Below, piece by piece: positions 52,130-60,385 of a stretch of DNA of 64,000 bases (position 1 is its first letter; the number at the start of each line of letters is the position of its first letter). The notes under the pieces were generated by a model. It saw only the letters and a list, made by a program, of their open reading frames with translations, searched no databases and had not been told where the DNA came from. This DNA comes from Mesorhizobium sp. YC-39 (GTDB lineage Bacteria > Pseudomonadota > Alphaproteobacteria > Rhizobiales > Rhizobiaceae). The stretch lies in assembly GCF_025753795.1 (NCBI RefSeq), contig NZ_JAOWPS010000005.1:124001-188000 (forward strand), given 5' to 3'. The position numbers and the translations under genes were made by a program.

Positions 52130-52214
52130 TGGTGCGGATGAAGGGACTCGAACCCCCACGCCTTTCGGCACTGGAACCTAAATCCAGGGCGTCTACCAAT
52201 TCCGCCACATCCGC
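52130..52214 (-). tRNA. tRNA-Leu (anticodon TAG)
   Basis: On the minus strand GCGGATG pairs with CATCCGC, the anticodon arm CCTGGATTTAGGTTCCAG holds TAG, a long variable arm (TGCCGAAAGGCGT) marks a class II tRNA, and the T arm is GGTTCGAGTCC. CCA is encoded at the 3' end (52132-52130). Confidence 0.96.
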
Positions 52215-52346
52215 GTCGATCGGCCAATCCCATGTAGCCATCATTCTGTCAATGTCGCAGACCACATCAGCGGTCATTGGCCGGCACATGATCCTGAAAA
52301 TCGAAAAAATCGATTTCGGGAAGGGTCATGCGCCAAAATCAGGGTG

Positions 52347-52390
52347 CTACAGCGTCCTTTGCGCGTCCAAGAAGACGCGCGGCGCTGTAG
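52347..52390. repeat. rhizobial-type intergenic palindrome upstream of tig
   Basis: CTACAGCG (52347-52354) and CGCTGTAG (52383-52390) enclose a second pair GCGCGTC (52361-52367) / GACGCGC (52374-52380). From memory, CTACAGCGTCCTTTGCGCGTC-type palindromes are dispersed in Mesorhizobium genomes. An adjoining stretch (about 52285-52335) with AAAATCGA / TCGATTT looks like part of the same mosaic element. No gene is seen elsewhere in the 446 bp between tRNA-Leu and tig. Confidence 0.65.
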
Positions 52391-52663
52391 ATGCGAAGAT
52401 GGTTGAAAATCGGCCGCGCCTGTGACAAAAGGCGTGTCAAATGTGACGGGACGCGACGATCCGCTTCTGCCGAATGTGATAAGAAGTAGGAAAAACAAAG
52501 ACTTATTCACATTTTGGAGCGTATTTCCTGAGGATTTGAGCCGCGTTGGGCGGGCAAATCCTGAAGTTCCGCGCCAAAAGCCATTCCCGGCAAGATCATA
52601 CCGGCAGGCAGTAAACGGCAGGAGCCGTTTGGCGGCCTCATTGGTGGAAACAAAGGTTTTATG

Positions 52664-54130
52664 ATGCAGGTCACCGAAACGCTCAACTCCGGTCTCAAGC
52701 GCGAGATCAAGATCACCGTGCCGGCCGGTGATATGGAAGCCAAGCTGATGGCGCGGCTTACCGACGCCAGAAACAAGGTCCGTATCAACGGCTTCCGCCC
52801 CGGCAAGGTGCCGGTGCAGCACCTGCGCAAGGTCTACGGCAAGTCGTTCATGGCCGAAGTGGTCAACGAGATCCTCAATGATTCGACCCGTTCGATCATC
52901 ACCGGGCGCGGCGAAAAGGCCGCCATGCAGCCCGAAGTGATCATGACCGAGGACGAGAAGGAAGCCGAGAAGATCCTGGCTGGCGGCGCCGATTTCGAGT
53001 TCCGCCTGAACTACGAGATCATTCCGACGATCGAGATCAAGGATTTCTCCGACATCAAGGTGACGCGTCAGGTGTTCGATGTGCCGGATACCGAGATCGA
53101 CGAGCAGGTCCAGCGCGTCGCCGAATCGGCGCGCAGCTACGAGCCGAAGACCGGCAAGGCCGCCGAAGGCGACCGCGTGAGCATCGACTATGTCGGCAAG
53201 ATCGACGGTGAGGCCTTTGCCGGCGGCGCCGGCACTGACCAGCCGCTGGTGCTCGGCTCCAAGGAATTCATCCCGGGCTTCGAGGATCAGCTTATCGGCA
53301 GCAAGGCTGGCGACGAGAAGCAGGTCACCGTGACCTTCCCGGAAAACTACCAAGCGGCGCATCTGGCCGGCAAGGAAGCCACCTTCGACGTCACCGTCAA
53401 GGAAGTCTCCAAGCCCGGCGCGCTGGAGATCAACGACGAAACGGCCAAGAATCTCGGCCTGGAGTCGCTGGAGCGCCTGCGTGAGGTGGTGCGCACCCAG
53501 ATCGAGAACCAGTTCGGCTCGATGACGCGCCAGAAAGTCAAGCGCCAGCTGCTTGACCAGCTCGACGCAGCCTATTCGTTCGAGGCGCCGTCGAGGCTCG
53601 TCGAGGCCGAGTTCTCCAATATCTGGAACCAGGTTACCCGCGATCTCGAAGCCGCCGGCCGTACCTTCGCCGACGAGGAGACGACGGAAGAAGAGGCGCG
53701 CGCCGAATATATGCGCCTTGCCGAACGCCGCGTGCGCCTTGGCCTGGTTCTGGCCGAGATCGGCGAGAAGGCCGGTGTCACCGTGTCGGATGAGGAATTG
53801 CAGCGCGGACTGCTTGAGCAGGTGCGCCGCTATCCGGCCAACCAGCAGCAGGAAGCCTTCGAATTCTACCGCAGCAACCCCGAGGCGCTGAACACGCTGC
53901 GCGCGCCGATGTTCGAGGAGAAGGTCGTCGACCATCTGCTCGGCCAGATCTCCGTCACCGACGTCAAGGTCAGCAAGGAAGAGCTGATGGCCGACGACGA
54001 GGAAACCGAGACGGCCAAGGCGAAGCCGGCGAAGAAGGCCGCTGCGGAGAAGGCTGAGAAGGCCGACGACGCAGAAGAGCCCAAGAAGAAGGCCGCGCCG
54101 AAGAAGAAGGCCGCCAAGGACGAAGGATAA
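52664..54130 (+). CDS. tig: trigger factor
   Basis: A 488-residue ribosome-bound chaperone and prolyl isomerase. The N-terminal ribosome-binding domain includes NGFRPGKVPVQHLRKVYGKS (the GFRxGKxP signature). The FKBP-type domain spans about residues 165-245 (GDRVSIDYVGKIDGEAFAGG, EFIPGFEDQLIGSKAGDEKQ). The C-terminal arms follow, and the last 45 residues are a Lys/Ala/Glu-rich tail. ATG at 52664 gives MQVTETLNSGLKREI; an ATG one codon earlier is also possible. A terminator follows. A related copy of the tail sequence lies at 62925-62999. Confidence 0.96.
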   Translation: MQVTETLNSGLKREIKITVPAGDMEAKLMARLTDARNKVRINGFRPGKVPVQHLRKVYGKSFMAEVVNEILNDSTRSIITGRGEKAAMQPEVIMTEDEKEAEKILAGGADFEFRLNYEIIPTIEIKDFSDIKVTRQVFDVPDTEIDEQVQRVAESARSYEPKTGKAAEGDRVSIDYVGKIDGEAFAGGAGTDQPLVLGSKEFIPGFEDQLIGSKAGDEKQVTVTFPENYQAAHLAGKEATFDVTVKEVSKPGALEINDETAKNLGLESLERLREVVRTQIENQFGSMTRQKVKRQLLDQLDAAYSFEAPSRLVEAEFSNIWNQVTRDLEAAGRTFADEETTEEEARAEYMRLAERRVRLGLVLAEIGEKAGVTVSDEELQRGLLEQVRRYPANQQQEAFEFYRSNPEALNTLRAPMFEEKVVDHLLGQISVTDVKVSKEELMADDEETETAKAKPAKKAAAEKAEKADDAEEPKKKAAPKKKAAKDEG

Positions 54131-54152
54131 CAAGGCATCCCGACGAATTGTG

Positions 54153-54179
54153 AAAGGCCGCCCTCGAGGCGGCCTTTTT
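54153..54179 (+). terminator. intrinsic terminator behind tig
   Basis: AAAGGCCGCC (54153-54162), 5-nt loop CTCGA, GGCGGCCTTT (54168-54177) with the T-run to 54179. Confidence 0.93.
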
Positions 54180-54219
54180 CGTTGTAGAAGAGGCTGCGGC
54201 GCCTTCGGTAAAGGTCAGT

Positions 54220-54969
54220 CTAGGCGACCTGCAGGTCGTCGGCGGCGATGTCGAGCAGCCGGTTCATCGCGGCCCTGGCGCCGGCGGTGTCGCGCATGCG
54301 GATCGCTTCGAGTACGGCCTGATGCGCGGCAAGCGCCCGCGACTGCGCCTCCATCAGCCTGTTGGTGACGAGGAAGGACGCGCTGAGCGCCGCTTCCAGC
54401 ATCCCGATCAGCCCCTTCAAAACGACGTTGTGGCTGGCCGCGATCACGCTGCGGTGGAAGGCCAGGTCCGCCCGGCAGACACCGTCGAGGTCGTGCGGGA
54501 TGGAATCGCGCATGGCGTTGAAGGCCGCCTCGATCGCGGCGAGGTCGGAACCGGTGCCGCGCCTGGCGGCAAGCTCGGCGGCGGCCGGTTCGAAGATACG
54601 GCGCGCCTCGATCAGGCCCGAAATCAGCTCGCTGTCGTTCTGGATATCCGGATGCCAGCTCAGCACCACGGGATCGAGCAGCCGCCAGTCGTCGCGCGAG
54701 AGCACGCGCACGCCGACCCGGCGCCGCGCCTCCACCAACCCCTTGGCCGACAGCACCTTGACCGCTTCGCGCACCGAGGTGCGGCTGACGCCGAGCATGG
54801 CGCAGAGCTCTTCCTCGCGCGGCAGCACTTCGCCCGGCCGGTAGGCGCCGCCAAGGATGCGGCTGCCGAGCACATTGACCACGGAATCGTGGATACGGCT
54901 GCCGCCACCGCCTTCGGTCTCGACGCGGCGCAACGAACCGTCTTCAGCCACGCCAAGATCAGATGCCAT
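54220..54969 (-). CDS. GntR-family (FadR subfamily) transcriptional regulator
   Basis: A 249-residue regulator. The winged helix-turn-helix is seen in LGGAYRPGEVLPREEELCAM and GVSRTSVREAVKVLSAKGLV. The C-terminal all-helical FCD domain contains the metal/effector His residues (RADLAFHRSVIAASHN and LAAHQAVLEAIRMRDT). It is the last gene of the minus-strand arm of the sugar island and the best candidate to bind the palindromes at 57034-57048 and 57158-57173. The effector is likely a sugar acid or its breakdown product. ATG at 54969 is chosen over an upstream start. Confidence 0.9.
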   Translation of the reverse strand: MASDLGVAEDGSLRRVETEGGGGSRIHDSVVNVLGSRILGGAYRPGEVLPREEELCAMLGVSRTSVREAVKVLSAKGLVEARRRVGVRVLSRDDWRLLDPVVLSWHPDIQNDSELISGLIEARRIFEPAAAELAARRGTGSDLAAIEAAFNAMRDSIPHDLDGVCRADLAFHRSVIAASHNVVLKGLIGMLEAALSASFLVTNRLMEAQSRALAAHQAVLEAIRMRDTAGARAAMNRLLDIAADDLQVA

Positions 54970-55034
54970 GGTTTCCCGACCCTTCTTCAGCCTGCAACTG
55001 ATAGGCGCGACCGGCGCGCCGCGCAACGCCGCGG

Positions 55035-55811
55035 TCAGTCATGGTAGAGTACCGAGCGGCCGCCATCGACGACGATGCAGGCGGCGTTGAGGAAGGGCGC
55101 CTCGTCGGAGGCGAGGAACAGCGCCGTCATCGCCACCTCCTCGGGTTTGCCGATGCGCTTTTGCGGGTGCAGATCATAGGTACGCCGCCGCTCCGCCTCG
55201 GGGTCCGGAAACGTGTTCCAGTAGTCGACGGCGATCTGCGTCTCGATGTAGCCGGGCGCGATGGCATTCACCCGCACCCCCCTGGCCGCGTAGTCGATGC
55301 CGAGCGCGCGGGTAAGGCCCAGGAGTCCGTGCTTGGCTACAGGGTAGGGGAAGCAACCGGGGATGATCGAAAAACTGTGCGTGGAGGCAATGTTGACGAT
55401 CGAGCCGGCGCTCTGGTCGAGCATGGCCGGCAACGCCGCCTTGCTCATGCGCCAGACACCGTCGAGATCGATGTCGAAGCAGCGCCGCCATTCGGCTTCG
55501 CTTGTCTCCAGCGGATCGTGGAAGACGTTGATGCCGGCATTGTTGACGAGGATATCGATACGGCCGAACCGTTTCAGCGTTGCGTCGGCGACGGCTTCGA
55601 CCGAGGCTGTGTCGCGCACGTCGCATGGGACAAACAGGGCGCTTGCCCTGTTTGTCGAAAGACCCGTTGCGACCGCCTCGCCGGTCACCTCGTCGATCTC
55701 GGCGATGACGACCTTGGCGCCTTCGCGGTGGAAGGCGCGGGCGATCGCCTCGCCGATGCCGCGCCCGGCGCCGGTTATGATCGCGACCTTGTCCTGCAGA
55801 CGTCCGGTCAT
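55035..55811 (-). CDS. SDR-family sugar/sugar-acid oxidoreductase
   Basis: A 258-residue classical short-chain dehydrogenase. The cofactor loop is VAIITGAGRGIGEAIARAF (residues 9-27), NNAG appears near residue 90, and the catalytic Ser and Y-x3-K are in IVNIASTHSFSIIPGCFPYP followed by VAKHG. D/E-type residues after the second strand (IAEIDEVTG) favour NAD over NADP. In its context it probably oxidises a sugar to a lactone or a hydroxyl of a sugar acid. It lies 24 bp behind the dehydratase gene and 65 bp ahead of the GntR gene. Confidence 0.9.
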   Translation of the reverse strand: MTGRLQDKVAIITGAGRGIGEAIARAFHREGAKVVIAEIDEVTGEAVATGLSTNRASALFVPCDVRDTASVEAVADATLKRFGRIDILVNNAGINVFHDPLETSEAEWRRCFDIDLDGVWRMSKAALPAMLDQSAGSIVNIASTHSFSIIPGCFPYPVAKHGLLGLTRALGIDYAARGVRVNAIAPGYIETQIAVDYWNTFPDPEAERRRTYDLHPQKRIGKPEEVAMTALFLASDEAPFLNAACIVVDGGRSVLYHD

Positions 55812-55835
55812 TTCATCCTCATCAGTCGGCCATCC

Positions 55836-57008
55836 TCACCAGTCGACGATCGTGCCGTCCGGCATCACGGCGTTCTGCGTGTGCAGCACTTCGGGCGCGA
55901 AGGGATGGCGCGCGCAAACCGCCTCGTCAACCTCGATGCCGAGACCGGGCGCGTCCGGCACCTGCCAGAAACCGTCGACCATGCGGATCGGACCCTTGAC
56001 CACGTCGAAATACCACGGCACGGCACCGACCATTTCCTCCTGGATGATATGGTTCGGCGTCGAGACGGCGAAGTGGAGGGCGGCGACGCCGGCGATCGGC
56101 CCGAGCGGGTTATGGGGAGCAACGCCGACGCCGACTGCCTCGGCATGGGCCGCGATCTTCTTGGCCTCGGAGAGACCGCCGCAATGGCAGATGTCGGGCT
56201 GGACAATGCTGACCGCACTGGCTGACAGCAGTTCGACGAACTCCGCGCGTTCGACCAGCCGTTCGCCGGTTGCCAGCGGCACCGAGGTGCGGGTGGCGAG
56301 TGCCTTCAGTCCGGCCGTATCACCGGGCGGCAATGGCTCCTCGACGAACATCGGCCGGCCGGGCGCGAGGGCCTCGATATAGGCAAGTGCGGCGGAAACC
56401 GACGCCGGGCGGCCATGAAAATCGACCATGATCTCGATCTCCGGCCCGACTGCCTTGCGTAGTGCCTCCATCAGCCGCGCCACCTTGTCCACATCGGGCA
56501 GCGGTGCGTGATAGTGGGTGTAGGGAATGAACACCGCCTTGAAGGCACGATAGCCCTTCTCGACCACGGCATGCGCGCGCTCGACCAGCGGATCGGTCTC
56601 CATCGTCTCGTAGACGGCGCGCATGTCGCCAAGACCGAGATGGGTATAGACGCCGACCTTGTCGCGCACCTTGCCGCCAAGCAGCCGCCACACGGGCACG
56701 CCGAAATGCTTGCCCATAATGTCCCACAAGGCCATCTCGATGCCGGAGATCGCGCTCATGCCAATCGCACCGAGCCGCCAGAACGACTGCTTGCGCATGA
56801 CCCGTACGGCCTGTTCGATGTCGCGAGGATCACGCCCGACGATCAGCGGCGCCAGATCCTCGACGGCGCCGACCACGGCCCTTGTCTTCCATTCCAGCGT
56901 CGCTTCACCCCAACCATACAGCCCGGGCTCATCGGTCAGCACCTTCACAAACACCCAGTTTCGCATTTCCGCGTTGACCACGCGGGTCTCGATGCCTGTG
57001 ATCTTCAC
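55836..57008 (-). CDS. enolase-superfamily sugar-acid dehydratase (galactonate-dehydratase-like)
   Basis: A 390-residue member of the mandelate racemase/muconate lactonizing group. Catalytic positions resemble D-galactonate dehydratase: D-F-H-G-R (metal Asp plus His base), FVEEPLPPGD (metal Glu), LATGERL (third Glu), PDICHCGGLSEAKKIA and APHNPLGPIAG (His acid), then QEEM. These enzymes dehydrate sugar acids to 2-keto-3-deoxy acids. The exact acid (galactonate, fuconate or another) is not fixed by motifs alone. GTG at 57008 is chosen since GGGAG lies 7 nt upstream. It is first in the minus-strand arm of the island. Confidence 0.88.
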   Translation of the reverse strand: MKITGIETRVVNAEMRNWVFVKVLTDEPGLYGWGEATLEWKTRAVVGAVEDLAPLIVGRDPRDIEQAVRVMRKQSFWRLGAIGMSAISGIEMALWDIMGKHFGVPVWRLLGGKVRDKVGVYTHLGLGDMRAVYETMETDPLVERAHAVVEKGYRAFKAVFIPYTHYHAPLPDVDKVARLMEALRKAVGPEIEIMVDFHGRPASVSAALAYIEALAPGRPMFVEEPLPPGDTAGLKALATRTSVPLATGERLVERAEFVELLSASAVSIVQPDICHCGGLSEAKKIAAHAEAVGVGVAPHNPLGPIAGVAALHFAVSTPNHIIQEEMVGAVPWYFDVVKGPIRMVDGFWQVPDAPGLGIEVDEAVCARHPFAPEVLHTQNAVMPDGTIVDW

Positions 57009-57033
57009 CTGGGAACTCCCGCGCAATCGCCTA

Positions 57034-57048
57034 ATAGATCATATCTAT
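57034..57048. promoter_or_regulatory. palindromic operator candidate near the dehydratase start
   Basis: ATAGAT (57034-57039), CAT, ATCTAT (57043-57048): a perfect 6-3-6 inverted repeat 26 bp upstream of the dehydratase start codon. Together with the site at 57158-57173 it brackets the shared control region of the island. Confidence 0.5.
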
Positions 57049-57148
57049 GTGGCACGTTAGTCGACTTTGCTGGCGTGTTCAACGTCAATTCCGATGCTGC
57101 GATGCAGCAATAAGCGCCGATCTGGTGCTTGGTCGCTTGAGAAAGGCG

Positions 57149-57178
57149 TTGACAGCCATACTAAACATAGTATCTATA
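57149..57178 (+). promoter_or_regulatory. promoter of the sugar ABC operon with embedded operator
   Basis: TTGACA (57149-57154) is a good -35 element and the A/T-rich TATCTATA (57171-57178) contains the -10. Between them lies an inverted repeat ATACTA-AACA-TAGTAT (57158-57173), so a protein bound there would block RNA polymerase. The GntR protein of the island is the likely binder (inference). The 303-bp divergent gap contains no gene. Confidence 0.6.
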
Positions 57179-57311
57179 AATCAGTTTGATCCGATCTAGA
57201 TGTCAGTGTCGATCTCGGATTGGGCAAGTCCCGTAGGGAGAGGTTTGCCTGCAGTCCGAATTGGCTGCGGCGCCGCGACGGGCGCAATTCACCATCCGTT
57301 GGGAGGACGAC

Positions 57312-58289
57312 ATGAAATCCATGAAGCAGTTTGCAATCGCGGCACTTGCGGCGGCAACGTTTGCCTCGGCGGCCGCGCCGGCGCTGGCCGATTCGACCGG
57401 CATCGGCGCCATCTATCTCGATGACGTCGGCTTCTACGCCGCCGTACGCAAGGGCATCCAGGACGGCGCCAATTCGATGGGCAAGAAAATCGACCTGCTC
57501 GAGACCAATGCGCGCGCCGACCCCGGCGCCGAAGCGTCCTTCATCGACCGGCTGATCTCGGCCAATGTCAAGGCGATCATCCTGTCCGCCGTTTCCGCCG
57601 ACGGTTCGGTGCGTGCCATCAAGCGGGCACATGAGGCCGGCATTCCGGTCGTCTGCTACAACACCTGCATCAACGACGCCGACATGAAGAAATACGTCTA
57701 TGCCTATGCGGTCGCCGATCCGACGGAGTTCGGCCGCCAGCTCGGCGACGTCGCGGCCGACTATTTCATTGCCCAGGGCATCAAGGAGCCGAAGATCGGC
57801 GTGCTGAACTGCGAATTCGTGGAAGTTTGCGTCAAGCGCCGCGAAGGTTTTGAGGCAGCGCTCAAGGCCAAGGTTCCGGGCTACGTCATCTCGGCGAACC
57901 AGCGCGGCACCGTGCTCGATGATGCGGTGTCGGTGAGCGACCAGATGCTGTCGGCCAATCCGGACATCAACGCTTTCTTCGGCGAGGGCGGCGATGCCGG
58001 CACCGGCGCGGTGCGCACCATCAAGCAGCGCGGCCTGACCGGGAAGGTCGTCGTCTTCGCTGCCGACATGACGTCCTCGGCCGCGACCGAGCTCGCCGAC
58101 TTCTCGGTGATGAAGGCAATCGCCGACGTGTCCGGCCAGGGCATCGGCAAGCTGGCGCTCGAACAGGCGCTGAACGGCGCCGAGGGCAAGAAGGCCGCCG
58201 ACGTCATCGTGCCCATGGGCATATCGATCTTCAAATCGGCCGACGATGCCAAGAAGTGGCTCGAAACCCATAAGGACGGCCTTTCCTGA
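57312..58289 (+). CDS. sugar ABC transporter substrate-binding protein
   Basis: A 325-residue periplasmic binding protein of type I (ribose/galactose class). The signal peptide MKSMKQFAIAALAAATFASA ends near ALADS. The mature protein shows IYLDDVGFYAAVRKGIQDGA, FIDRLISANVKAIILSAVSA, AIKRAHEAGIPVVCYNTCIN and NPDINAFFGEGGDAGTGAVR, the two-lobe PBP pattern. GGGAGG precedes the ATG. It is the first gene of the plus-strand arm, with permease and ATPase genes four and five positions on. Confidence 0.93.
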   Translation: MKSMKQFAIAALAAATFASAAAPALADSTGIGAIYLDDVGFYAAVRKGIQDGANSMGKKIDLLETNARADPGAEASFIDRLISANVKAIILSAVSADGSVRAIKRAHEAGIPVVCYNTCINDADMKKYVYAYAVADPTEFGRQLGDVAADYFIAQGIKEPKIGVLNCEFVEVCVKRREGFEAALKAKVPGYVISANQRGTVLDDAVSVSDQMLSANPDINAFFGEGGDAGTGAVRTIKQRGLTGKVVVFAADMTSSAATELADFSVMKAIADVSGQGIGKLALEQALNGAEGKKAADVIVPMGISIFKSADDAKKWLETHKDGLS

Positions 58290-58343
58290 TCGCATCCTCC
58301 CCAACCGTGCGATGCTGGCCGCCGCATCCCGGCGGCCAACTTT

Positions 58344-58375
58344 TGGGAAACCGACAACTTTTCGGGAAACCGACA
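58344..58375 (+). repeat. 13-bp direct repeat in the SBP-dehydrogenase gap
   Basis: GGGAAACCGACAA occurs at 58344-58356 and again at 58363-58375, a 19-nt period. It lies in the 135-bp gap behind the binding-protein gene, where transporter operons often carry RNA hairpins; no strong hairpin is seen here. Confidence 0.7.
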
Positions 58376-58424
58376 ATCTCGGATACTGCCCACGGCCGAA
58401 AAGGGCCGGGTTCGGAGCCTGACC

Positions 58425-59474
58425 ATGCCAAAGATGCTTGCCGCCTACCTCCCAGGCAATTCCACCGTCGACCTGCGCGAAATCGACCGCCCTGAGCCGG
58501 GCATCGGACAAGTGCTCCTGAAGATGAAGGCGTCCGGCATCTGCGGCAGCGACATCCACTATATCTATCACAAGCATCTCGGCGACGATCCGCGCACGTC
58601 CTATCAGGGCGTGGTGGCAGGGCATGAGCCTGCGGGCCAAGTTGTCGAGCTTGGCGCCGGCTGCCGGCATTTCAAGCCGGGCGACCGTGTCGCCGTCTAT
58701 CATATTTCCGGCTGCGGCTTCTGCCGCAGCTGCCGCAAGGGGTTCCAGATTTCCTGCACCGATCCGCAGCGCGCCGCCTATGGCTGGCAGCGCGATGGCG
58801 GTCATGCCGAATATCTCGTCGCCGACGAGCGCGATCTCGTACATCTGCCTGACACGCTGTCCTATCGCGACGGCTGCTTCATCTCCTGCGGCGTCGGTAC
58901 CGCTTACGAGGCTGTTTTGCGCGGCAATGTTTCGGGCAGCGATGCCGTGCTCGTCGTCGGCCTCGGGCCGGTCGGCATGGCGGCGCTGATGCTGGCCAGG
59001 GGCCGTGGCGCGCGCCTGGCGATCGGCGTCGATACCCAGCCCGACCGGGTCGAGACGGCGAAGAAGCTCGGCCTGCTCGATCACGGCCTCGTCGCCGGGC
59101 CGGACGCGCTCGACGCCATCAATGAACTGACCAAGGGTGGTGCCGCGGTTGCCATCGACTGCTCCGGCAATCCACGCGGCCGGGTGCTGGCGCTGCAGGC
59201 GACCCGCACCTGGGGGCGCTGCGTCTATATCGGCGAAACCGGCAAGGTCGAGTTCGACGTCAGCGACGACCTTCTGCACCGCCAGCGGACCATCTATGGC
59301 TCCTGGGTGACCAGCGTCCACAATATGGACCAGTGCTGCGAGGACCTCGATGCCTGGGGCCTGCACCCGCACGACATCATCACCGATGCCTTCCCACTGG
59401 AAAAGGCGCCCGAAGCCTATGCGCTGATGGCAGGCGGACGCTCCGGAAAAGTCATCGTCGAATTCCCGGACTGA
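58425..59474 (+). CDS. zinc-dependent alcohol/polyol dehydrogenase
   Basis: A 349-residue medium-chain dehydrogenase. The catalytic zinc ligands are C in SGICGSDIHYIYHK and the GHEPAG His/Glu pair. The structural zinc site is CGFCRSCRKGFQISC with four Cys. The cofactor loop is VLVVGLGPVGMAALMLARGR, and Asp in IGVDTQPDR favours NAD. It resembles sorbitol/threonine dehydrogenases. In this operon it probably oxidises the transported sugar or polyol. It lies between the binding-protein and mutarotase genes. Confidence 0.9.
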   Translation: MPKMLAAYLPGNSTVDLREIDRPEPGIGQVLLKMKASGICGSDIHYIYHKHLGDDPRTSYQGVVAGHEPAGQVVELGAGCRHFKPGDRVAVYHISGCGFCRSCRKGFQISCTDPQRAAYGWQRDGGHAEYLVADERDLVHLPDTLSYRDGCFISCGVGTAYEAVLRGNVSGSDAVLVVGLGPVGMAALMLARGRGARLAIGVDTQPDRVETAKKLGLLDHGLVAGPDALDAINELTKGGAAVAIDCSGNPRGRVLALQATRTWGRCVYIGETGKVEFDVSDDLLHRQRTIYGSWVTSVHNMDQCCEDLDAWGLHPHDIITDAFPLEKAPEAYALMAGGRSGKVIVEFPD

Positions 59475-59477
59475 GCG

Positions 59478-60371
59478 ATGGCCGATATCGAAATCGCCAA
59501 CGAAGCACTGAGCCTCACCGTCACCACGACCAGTGGAGCGATCTGGCGGTTCTTCTCGCGTTCGGGCGGTGTGGAGATGCCGTTGTTTCGCGAGCCGCCG
59601 CAGGGGCGGGAACGCGCGGCGTTGCAATCGGGCTGCTTTCCGCTGGTGCCTTTCGGCAACCGCGTGCGCGACAACCGCTTTTCCTTCGAGGGCGTGGAAT
59701 ATTCGCTCGAACCCAACACGGACTGGGACAGGCACTATCTGCATGGCGACGGCTGGACCGGCGAATGGCAAATTGTCCGCCACACAGGCACCGAGATCGC
59801 ACTTGCGTTCAGCCACCGGGGCACCGGAACGCCCTACGCATACGATGCCGAGCAGCGCTTTTCGCTTGCCGGTCCCACGCTGACGACAACGCTGTCCGTC
59901 ACCAACCGAGGAGAGTTCGCGCTGCCCTTCGGCCTCGGCTGGCATCCATATTTCCCCCTGACGAAAGGAACCACGCTCAAGGCGGCTGCTCGTTCCTGTT
60001 GGGACGAGGATTCCTCCTGGCTGCCGACCGTCGAGCATCCGGTCGCTGGCGATATCGACTTCGCCCAGCCACGCGGCCTGCCGCGCCGCTGGGTCAATAC
60101 GGTTTTCGAGGGCTGGAACGGCGGGGCTGACATCGACTGGCCGGAGAGCGGGATTTCGTTGGCGATCGATGCCGACCCGCTCTTTTCCCGCTATCTGGTC
60201 TTCGTCTCCGATCCGGCATTCGATGCCGGCTACGACTATGATTTCTTCTGTTTCGAACCGATGAGCCATAGTGCCAATGGGCATAACATGGCCTCCGGCG
60301 GCGGGCTGGTAAGGCTGGCACCCGGTGAAAGCCTCGCGGGTTCCATCCGTTACACCTGCCACCGGCCCTGA
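59478..60371 (+). CDS. aldose 1-epimerase (mutarotase) family protein
   Basis: A 297-residue beta-sandwich protein of the GalM-like class. FPLVPFGNRVRDNRFSFEGV contains the conserved N-R pair, HGDGWTGEWQIV the first His, LPFGLGWHPYFPL the second His, and CFEPMSHSANGHN the catalytic Glu region. Mutarotases interconvert the anomers of a sugar before oxidation. It is 3 bp behind the dehydrogenase and 14 bp ahead of the permease, so part of the same transcript. Confidence 0.9.
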   Translation: MADIEIANEALSLTVTTTSGAIWRFFSRSGGVEMPLFREPPQGRERAALQSGCFPLVPFGNRVRDNRFSFEGVEYSLEPNTDWDRHYLHGDGWTGEWQIVRHTGTEIALAFSHRGTGTPYAYDAEQRFSLAGPTLTTTLSVTNRGEFALPFGLGWHPYFPLTKGTTLKAAARSCWDEDSSWLPTVEHPVAGDIDFAQPRGLPRRWVNTVFEGWNGGADIDWPESGISLAIDADPLFSRYLVFVSDPAFDAGYDYDFFCFEPMSHSANGHNMASGGGLVRLAPGESLAGSIRYTCHRP

Positions 60372-60385
60372 CAAGGAAGATTGCG

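Noticed and set aside
50580..52214. Integrated element with attachment sites at tRNA-Leu
   Set aside because: I looked for a second copy of the tRNA 3' end in this segment and found none, and there is no integrase gene; only composition and position hint at transfer.
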